Shown: in pieces, positions 5,292 through 8,986 of the stretch | How positions within the stretch are numbered: position 1 is the first letter of the stretch | Layout: every line of letters starts with the position of its first letter | Notes under the pieces: model-generated | What the model saw: the letters and a program-made list of their open reading frames with translations, nothing else | Told to the model about the DNA's origin: nothing | The model's database searches: none | Program-made: the position numbers and the translations under genes | Source of the DNA: JAICLL01 sp035252155 | GTDB lineage: Bacteria; Planctomycetota; Planctomycetia; Pirellulales; JAICIG01 | Direction of reading: 5' to 3' | Length of the DNA: 8,986 bases | Assembly: GCA_035252155.1 (NCBI GenBank) | Contig: DATFDL010000176.1 | Location: 1-8,986 of the forward strand

Positions 5292-6461
5292 ATGACACTC
5301 GGCATTCAAACTACCGGCATCGAAAACGACGCCTTAGCCGAAAAATTCGTCAAGAAGCGCGAAGAGCTGGAGATCGACAAGCTCTTCCGAGCTTTGGTCA
5401 AGCTCAAAGGCAGCGACCTGCACATGAAGGTGGGCCGACCGCCCATCGTTCGGATCAACGGCACGCTCCGTCCGCTCGATCGCGATTCGATCGACGACGA
5501 AGAAATGGTGCGGCTGATCTTCCCGATGTTCAGCAGTCGCAACCGTAAAATCTTCGAGGAGACCGGCGGGGCCGACTTCGCCCACACCACCGACGTCGAC
5601 GGCTCGATGTGGCGGTTTCGCGTCAACGTCTTGCAGCAGCTCGGACACGTGGGCCTGGTGGCCCGCCGCGTCAACCAATTCATTCCGCCCTTCGAGGGGC
5701 TGAATCTGCCGCCCGTCATGGAGTCGCTCTGCAAGTGGGACCAGGGCATGGTGCTGCTGGCCGGCGTCACCGGTTCGGGCAAGAGCACCACCATCGCCTC
5801 AATGCTCAACTGGATCAACCAGAACTATCGCAAGCACATTCTGACGCTGGAAGACCCGATCGAATTCGTCTTTACCGAGGAAAAGTGCCTGATCAACCAG
5901 CGCGAGATCGGCATGGACGTGGTCGATTTCGGCATCGGCATGAAACACGCCGTGCGTGAAGACCCCGACGTGATGCTGGTGGGCGAAATGCGCGATGAAG
6001 AGACGTTTCTCACCGCCATCCACGCCGCCGAGACGGGACATCTGGTGTTCGGAACGATCCACGCTTCGAGTGCCCCTTCGACCATCGGCCGCATTCTCGA
6101 CTTGTTTCCGCAGTCGATGCACCCGGCCTTGCGCAGCGCCATCGCCATGAACATGAAGGCCATCGTCGCCCAGAAGCTGCTGCCATCGATCAAAGAAGGC
6201 GTGGGCCGCGTGCCGACCGTCGAGATCATGGTGTTCAACTCGATCATCCGCAAGCTGGTGCTGGAAGAGAAAGACGAGAAGCTGGGCGACGCCATTCGCA
6301 TGTGCGAGAAAGAAGGCATGCAGGACTTCACGATGAGCCTGAAGAGCCTGGTCGACAAAGAGCTGATCGACCGTGCGACGGCGTTCGAAGTGGCGCCGAA
6401 CGTCGATGCCCTGCGGATGGCGCTCAAAGGGATCGAAGTCCGAGCCCCCGGAATTCTTTGA
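5292..6461 (+). CDS. pilT: PilT-like type IV pilus retraction ATPase (T2SS/T4P ATPase family)
   Basis: A 389-residue hexameric secretion-type ATPase, expected at the inner-membrane base of a type IV pilus, where PilT depolymerises pilin to retract the fibre. The N-terminal PAS-like part has SDLHMKVGRPP (41-51). The ATPase core has Walker A GVTGSGKST (158-166, Lys164), the Asp box HILTLEDPIEF (182-192), Walker B DPDVMLVGEMRDEET (224-238) and the His box TGHLVFGTIH (248-257). After it come the PilT-type DLFP (270-273) and a VFNSIIRKL segment (314-322) in place of the usual AIRNLIRE retraction motif. It lacks the zinc tetracysteine of PilB/GspE, as PilT does. The N-terminus is about 25 residues longer than usual (charged: EKFVKKREELEIDKL). 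The ribosome site before ATG 5292 is weak, so coupling to hisF is possible. Its stop shares one base with the next ATG (TGATG), which ties its synthesis to the pseudo-PilB protein. It could work in a secretion or uptake system rather than in twitching. Confidence 0.92.
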   Translation: MTLGIQTTGIENDALAEKFVKKREELEIDKLFRALVKLKGSDLHMKVGRPPIVRINGTLRPLDRDSIDDEEMVRLIFPMFSSRNRKIFEETGGADFAHTTDVDGSMWRFRVNVLQQLGHVGLVARRVNQFIPPFEGLNLPPVMESLCKWDQGMVLLAGVTGSGKSTTIASMLNWINQNYRKHILTLEDPIEFVFTEEKCLINQREIGMDVVDFGIGMKHAVREDPDVMLVGEMRDEETFLTAIHAAETGHLVFGTIHASSAPSTIGRILDLFPQSMHPALRSAIAMNMKAIVAQKLLPSIKEGVGRVPTVEIMVFNSIIRKLVLEEKDEKLGDAIRMCEKEGMQDFTMSLKSLVDKELIDRATAFEVAPNVDALRMALKGIEVRAPGIL

Positions 6462-8329
6462 TGGTCGGCAAGCTGCGTTGCTGGGTACTCTTGACCCTCA
6501 CTTGGTTGCTGTGCGCGCCCGCTGCGCTGGCGCAGCCGGGTGCAATGCCGCCCCCTGGCACTGGGCCCGGGGGACCAGGCGGCGATCCGCTGGAATCGCA
6601 GCTCAACCAGTTGGCCCCCGATCTGCCGGTCGCCGGACTCGTGGCGGCCGGAGTGTTGGTCATCGTCTATCTTCTGGTGATGCTGCCCGCCTACGTGGGG
6701 CTGTTTCTGATCTGGGTCTCCTCTTCCGACTGGGTGAACCAAGACCGCTTTTTCCGCCGCGAGAGCAAGAACTGGAACCTGGCGATGTTCCTGCCCTTCG
6801 CCATCTGCTTTCCGGTTACGGCATTCATCTTCTGCAATCCCCTCATTTCGATCAGTACGTTCAGCGTCAGTTTTTGGATCGGCTTTCCGATCCAACTGCT
6901 GGCTTGGCTCATTCCGTTCGTCATCTACGTGGCCAAGCGCAACCCGCAAATGCAGCCCGACGACAAGGTGTTCACCAAGCAGCACATTCGCCGCTGGACC
7001 TCGGCCAAGCTGCAAAAGATCGGCATCAAGACACGCTCGGAAGAGATGACGATCGACGACATCGGTCCGCCGCTCAAGCTGTCGGGACGTGGTGGCGCCA
7101 CAGACCGCGACAACACCGCGCACCTGCTCATGGCACGGCAAGCGCCTGGCTACGTGCCGGCCCGCGAGCTGTTGGCCCAAGGGCTCGACAACCGGGCCGG
7201 CGCCGTCATGCTCGACTACACCCAACAGGCAGTCGCCGTGCGAATGCAGGTCGACGGCGTCTGGCATCCCGGCGAAAACCTCGAGCGCGAGCCGGGCGAC
7301 GCCTTGCTGGCCGTGCTTAAGCTGCTGGCCAGCCGCAACCCCAACGAACGCCGCGCCCGCCAACAAGGTAAATTCGGCGTCGAATACAGGGATTACAAGA
7401 ATGAATGCCGGCTGATGAGCCAGGGCACGCAAACCGGCGAGCGGGTGTTGATTCAATTCGAGGATCCGTCGGTCAAGAAAAAGCGGCCGCTTGACCTGGG
7501 CATGCGGCCCAAAATGTTCGAAGATCTGCAGCCCGTGCTCAATAGCCACGCCGGCATGGTGGTGGTTTCCGCGCCCGCCGGCGGCGGCCTGACCAGCTTG
7601 CTGCACGCCATCGTCGCCTCGATGGACCGCTATACCCGCGGCTTCGTCGATGTCGAAGACGCCGCCACCAAGGAAGTCGAAGTTGAGAACGTCAACGTCA
7701 CCACCTTTAACGGCGCCGCCGGCGAAACGCCGCTGACGGTGCTGCCCAAGCTCCTCCGCGAATATCCTGATGTGCTGGTCGTGCCCGACATGAAAGACGC
7801 CGAAACGGTCGATCTGCTGTGCGACCAGACGGGCCTCGACCGCACGGTGGTGACCACGGTGCGGGCCAAGGAAGCCTCAGAGGCGCTGCTACGGCTGCTC
7901 GAATACAAAGCTCCGCGCGAGAAACTGGCCGCCGCCCTCAAGGTGGTTGTGAACATGCGGCTGGTTCGTAAGCTCTGCGACAAGTGCAAGGAGGCGTATG
8001 CCCCGCCGCCTCAGTTGCTCGAACAACTTCGCATTCCGCCCGGCCGCGTCGAGGCGCTCTATCGGCCGCCCACTCCGAATCCTGAGCAACCACAGGAGCC
8101 ATGTCGCCAATGCCGCGGCATCGGTTACTTCGGCCGCACGGGCATCTTCGAAGTCTTAGTGGTCAATGAGCAGGTGCGCGAGGCGCTGATCAAAAAGCCG
8201 AAGCTCGACGTGCTGCGCCAGGCGGCCCGCCAGGCCGGCATGCGTACCCTTCAAGAAGACGGCCTATTGCTGGCGATCACCGGCGGCACCAGCCTGCCTG
8301 AGCTGATGCGGGCTCTCAAAGAAGCTTAA
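6461..8329 (+). CDS. Membrane-anchored PilB/GspE-like protein with degenerate ATPase motifs (probable pseudo-ATPase)
   Basis: A 622-residue protein in three parts. Residues 1-24 look like a signal peptide (KLRCW, then a hydrophobic core, then APAALA|Q), followed by a Pro/Gly-rich linker. Hydrophobic segments near 56-86, 106-128 and 131-158 suggest about three membrane spans, ending in basic VAKRN. From about 170 to the end it resembles PilB/GspE. The N2-like portion includes PGYVPARELLAQGL (229-242), VDGVWHP (264-270) and GKFGVEYRDYKNECRLM. The ATPase fold follows: Walker A-like APAGGGLTS (371-379), with Leu377 where the lysine should be; Asp box VDVEDAA (396-402); Walker B-like PDVLVVPDMKDAET (436-449), where GEIRD is expected; and DRTVVTTVRAKEA in place of TGHLVLSTLHTNDA. 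The zinc site is intact: Cys506, Cys509, Cys548, Cys551 (C-x2-C-x38-C-x2-C), with GYFGRTGIFEVL after it. It probably does not hydrolyse ATP and may be a membrane platform for, or partner of, the PilT ATPase encoded just before it (ATG overlaps its TGA). The same frame is open further upstream to 6302, but that would overlap pilT by 160 bp and remove the signal peptide. Confidence 0.88.
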   Translation: MVGKLRCWVLLTLTWLLCAPAALAQPGAMPPPGTGPGGPGGDPLESQLNQLAPDLPVAGLVAAGVLVIVYLLVMLPAYVGLFLIWVSSSDWVNQDRFFRRESKNWNLAMFLPFAICFPVTAFIFCNPLISISTFSVSFWIGFPIQLLAWLIPFVIYVAKRNPQMQPDDKVFTKQHIRRWTSAKLQKIGIKTRSEEMTIDDIGPPLKLSGRGGATDRDNTAHLLMARQAPGYVPARELLAQGLDNRAGAVMLDYTQQAVAVRMQVDGVWHPGENLEREPGDALLAVLKLLASRNPNERRARQQGKFGVEYRDYKNECRLMSQGTQTGERVLIQFEDPSVKKKRPLDLGMRPKMFEDLQPVLNSHAGMVVVSAPAGGGLTSLLHAIVASMDRYTRGFVDVEDAATKEVEVENVNVTTFNGAAGETPLTVLPKLLREYPDVLVVPDMKDAETVDLLCDQTGLDRTVVTTVRAKEASEALLRLLEYKAPREKLAAALKVVVNMRLVRKLCDKCKEAYAPPPQLLEQLRIPPGRVEALYRPPTPNPEQPQEPCRQCRGIGYFGRTGIFEVLVVNEQVREALIKKPKLDVLRQAARQAGMRTLQEDGLLLAITGGTSLPELMRALKEA

Positions 8330-8754
8330 TGCACGTGGAGGCGTACGAGGCCGAGCATCGGCAGGGTGGCGGTGGCGATCGCCAGAAACGTGCTGAATGA
8401 GAACGCAAGGCTTCCCAATGTCTCGACCACGGGATGAAAGGTCACTTTCACCTTCGATAGCGAGTCGGTGAGCACTTGCAGGCCGGCGAAGGCCATCAGC
8501 GAGACGAGCCAAAACGCCCCAGCCGCGATCGCGAACGGCGTGTACGGATCGCCCATGTCCGGCTTGACGGCCCCAATGATCATGCCGCCCACGGGCAGGC
8601 CGATTATCATTCCGAAAAAAAACGCCAGGACCCAATTCATGAATATCAAGGCGTTATTCCACATGCCCAGCTTGAAGCCCGTGGCCATGATCCACAGGAA
8701 GATGAATCCCCAACCGACAAGGTGGATGATGCTCAGGATCTCGGGGCCACTCAC
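8326..8754 (-). CDS. Small polytopic membrane protein, CvpA-like
   Basis: 142 residues with about four hydrophobic segments: 8-29, 33-63, 73-95 and 112-136. MWNNALIFMNWVLAFFFG (31-48) and LTDSLSKVKVTFHPVVETLG (95-114) resemble planctomycete proteins annotated as CvpA-family, where W-x-N-x2-IxLxN and a short basic loop before the last span recur. The similarity is remembered, not computed. CvpA proteins are membrane proteins linked to colicin V secretion and envelope integrity; the role here is unknown. The start is GTG 8754, backed by AAGGAG 10 nt upstream. That GTG overlaps the stop of the preceding membrane-protein gene (GTGA, 4-bp overlap), so the two are translationally coupled. At its 3' end the stop codon interlocks with that of the convergent pseudo-PilB gene (TTAA, 4-bp overlap), leaving no room for a terminator. 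Confidence 0.75.
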   Translation of the reverse strand: MSGPEILSIIHLVGWGFIFLWIMATGFKLGMWNNALIFMNWVLAFFFGMIIGLPVGGMIIGAVKPDMGDPYTPFAIAAGAFWLVSLMAFAGLQVLTDSLSKVKVTFHPVVETLGSLAFSFSTFLAIATATLPMLGLVRLHVH

Positions 8755-8986
8755 GAGGCGATTTCTCCTTCGGGCTTCTTAGGCTTGTCGGCCCGTTTGG
8801 GCGGTCGCGACAAAAAAGCAATGGCGATTGCCACCACCACCCAATAGCCGGTGAAGATGGCGCCGAGCTGCCAATCCATACCTTCGCTGCCCGGCGGCTT
8901 GACCGGCCCGCCGCCCTGGGCCAGAGCCGCCGCGCCATCGGCCACGACGGCAACGACTCCCAACATGATGGCAAGCACTCGACACA
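8751..8986 (-). CDS. Small signal/anchor membrane protein, 5' end uncertain or beyond the window
   Basis: The frame is open from the right edge to the TGA at 8753-8751. The first possible start inside is GTG 8978 (75 residues) and the next is ATG 8966. The protein opens with a hydrophobic stretch (LAIMLGVVAVVA) ending in AAALAQ, a plausible signal-peptide cleavage site. A Gly/Pro linker (GGGPVKPPGS) follows, then DWQLGAIFTGYW leading into one membrane span (about 39-57), and a basic Lys/Pro/Arg tail (RPPKRADKPKKPEGE). Signal peptides normally begin with basic residues and the frame upstream reads Cys-Arg, so the true start probably lies beyond base 8986. No family is recognised. It is coupled to the CvpA-like gene by a 4-bp overlap, so the two probably form one membrane complex or pathway. 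Confidence 0.6.
   Translation of the reverse strand, partial: CRVLAIMLGVVAVVADGAAALAQGGGPVKPPGSEGMDWQLGAIFTGYWVVVAIAIAFLSRPPKRADKPKKPEGEIAS
8765..8770 (-). promoter_or_regulatory. Ribosome binding site of the CvpA-like gene
   Basis: AAGGAG on the minus strand, 10 nt before the GTG at 8754 and inside the coding sequence of the preceding gene. It supports the unusual GTG start over any internal ATG. Confidence 0.6.

Noticed and set aside
6302..6460. Upstream start of the pseudo-PilB gene inside pilT
   Set aside because: It would add 53 Arg-rich residues with no family match and bury the signal peptide; the ATG overlapping the pilT stop is far more convincing.
5825..7606. 593-codon open frame on the minus strand across pilT and the pseudo-pilB gene
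   Set aside because: It lies antisense to two clear protein genes with intact motifs, has low-complexity composition and no domain; a GC-rich shadow frame.

Overview
The window reads as a high-GC chromosomal segment from a planctomycete, probably of the Pirellulales/Pirellulaceae type. The strongest clue is the partial helix-turn-helix (HTH) gene at the left edge, whose N-terminus (starting MKVFTTGQVAKICK) I recall as very conserved in that phylum. The palindromic repeats between genes, the sequence types of the dihydrouridine synthase and FabI-like proteins, and the CvpA-like membrane protein agree. This placement rests on recollection of families, not on a search.

Left part (1-2409). The HTH gene runs off the left edge on the minus strand. 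About 0.9 kb with no credible gene follows, ending in a degenerate repeat and a 163-bp element whose ends are a perfect 30-bp inverted repeat of a GGGTTCA heptamer. That element overlaps the last two bases of a tRNA-dihydrouridine synthase gene (minus strand). Two further palindromic repeats fill the gap between that gene and the next one.

Middle (2410-5277). A minus-strand pair has only 3 bp between its genes: an FHA-GAF-Fis-HTH regulator followed by a FabI-like enoyl-ACP reductase. The regulator has the sensor and DNA-binding ends typical of a sigma-54 activator but no AAA+ ATPase domain. A short divergent intergenic region, with a sigma70-like promoter candidate and a leader hairpin, separates it from hisF on the plus strand.

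Right part (5278-8986). Fourteen bases after hisF come two translationally coupled genes of the type II secretion/type IV pilus ATPase superfamily. The first is a PilT-like ATPase with every motif intact. The second, which shares one base with it (TGATG), is a 622-residue protein with an apparent signal peptide, about three membrane segments and a PilB/GspE-like C-terminal half. In that half the Walker A lysine is gone and the Walker B and His boxes are eroded, but the zinc tetracysteine is kept. It looks like a membrane-anchored pseudo-ATPase made together with an active PilT. Its stop codon interlocks with that of a convergent pair of small membrane-protein genes (one CvpA-like), which overlap each other by 4 bp and leave the window at the right edge.

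Main points of interest: the PilT plus membrane-bound pseudo-PilB pair, the FHA-GAF-Fis protein lacking AAA+ and coupled to FabI, and the family of palindromic repeats, one of which supplies part of a gene's stop codon.
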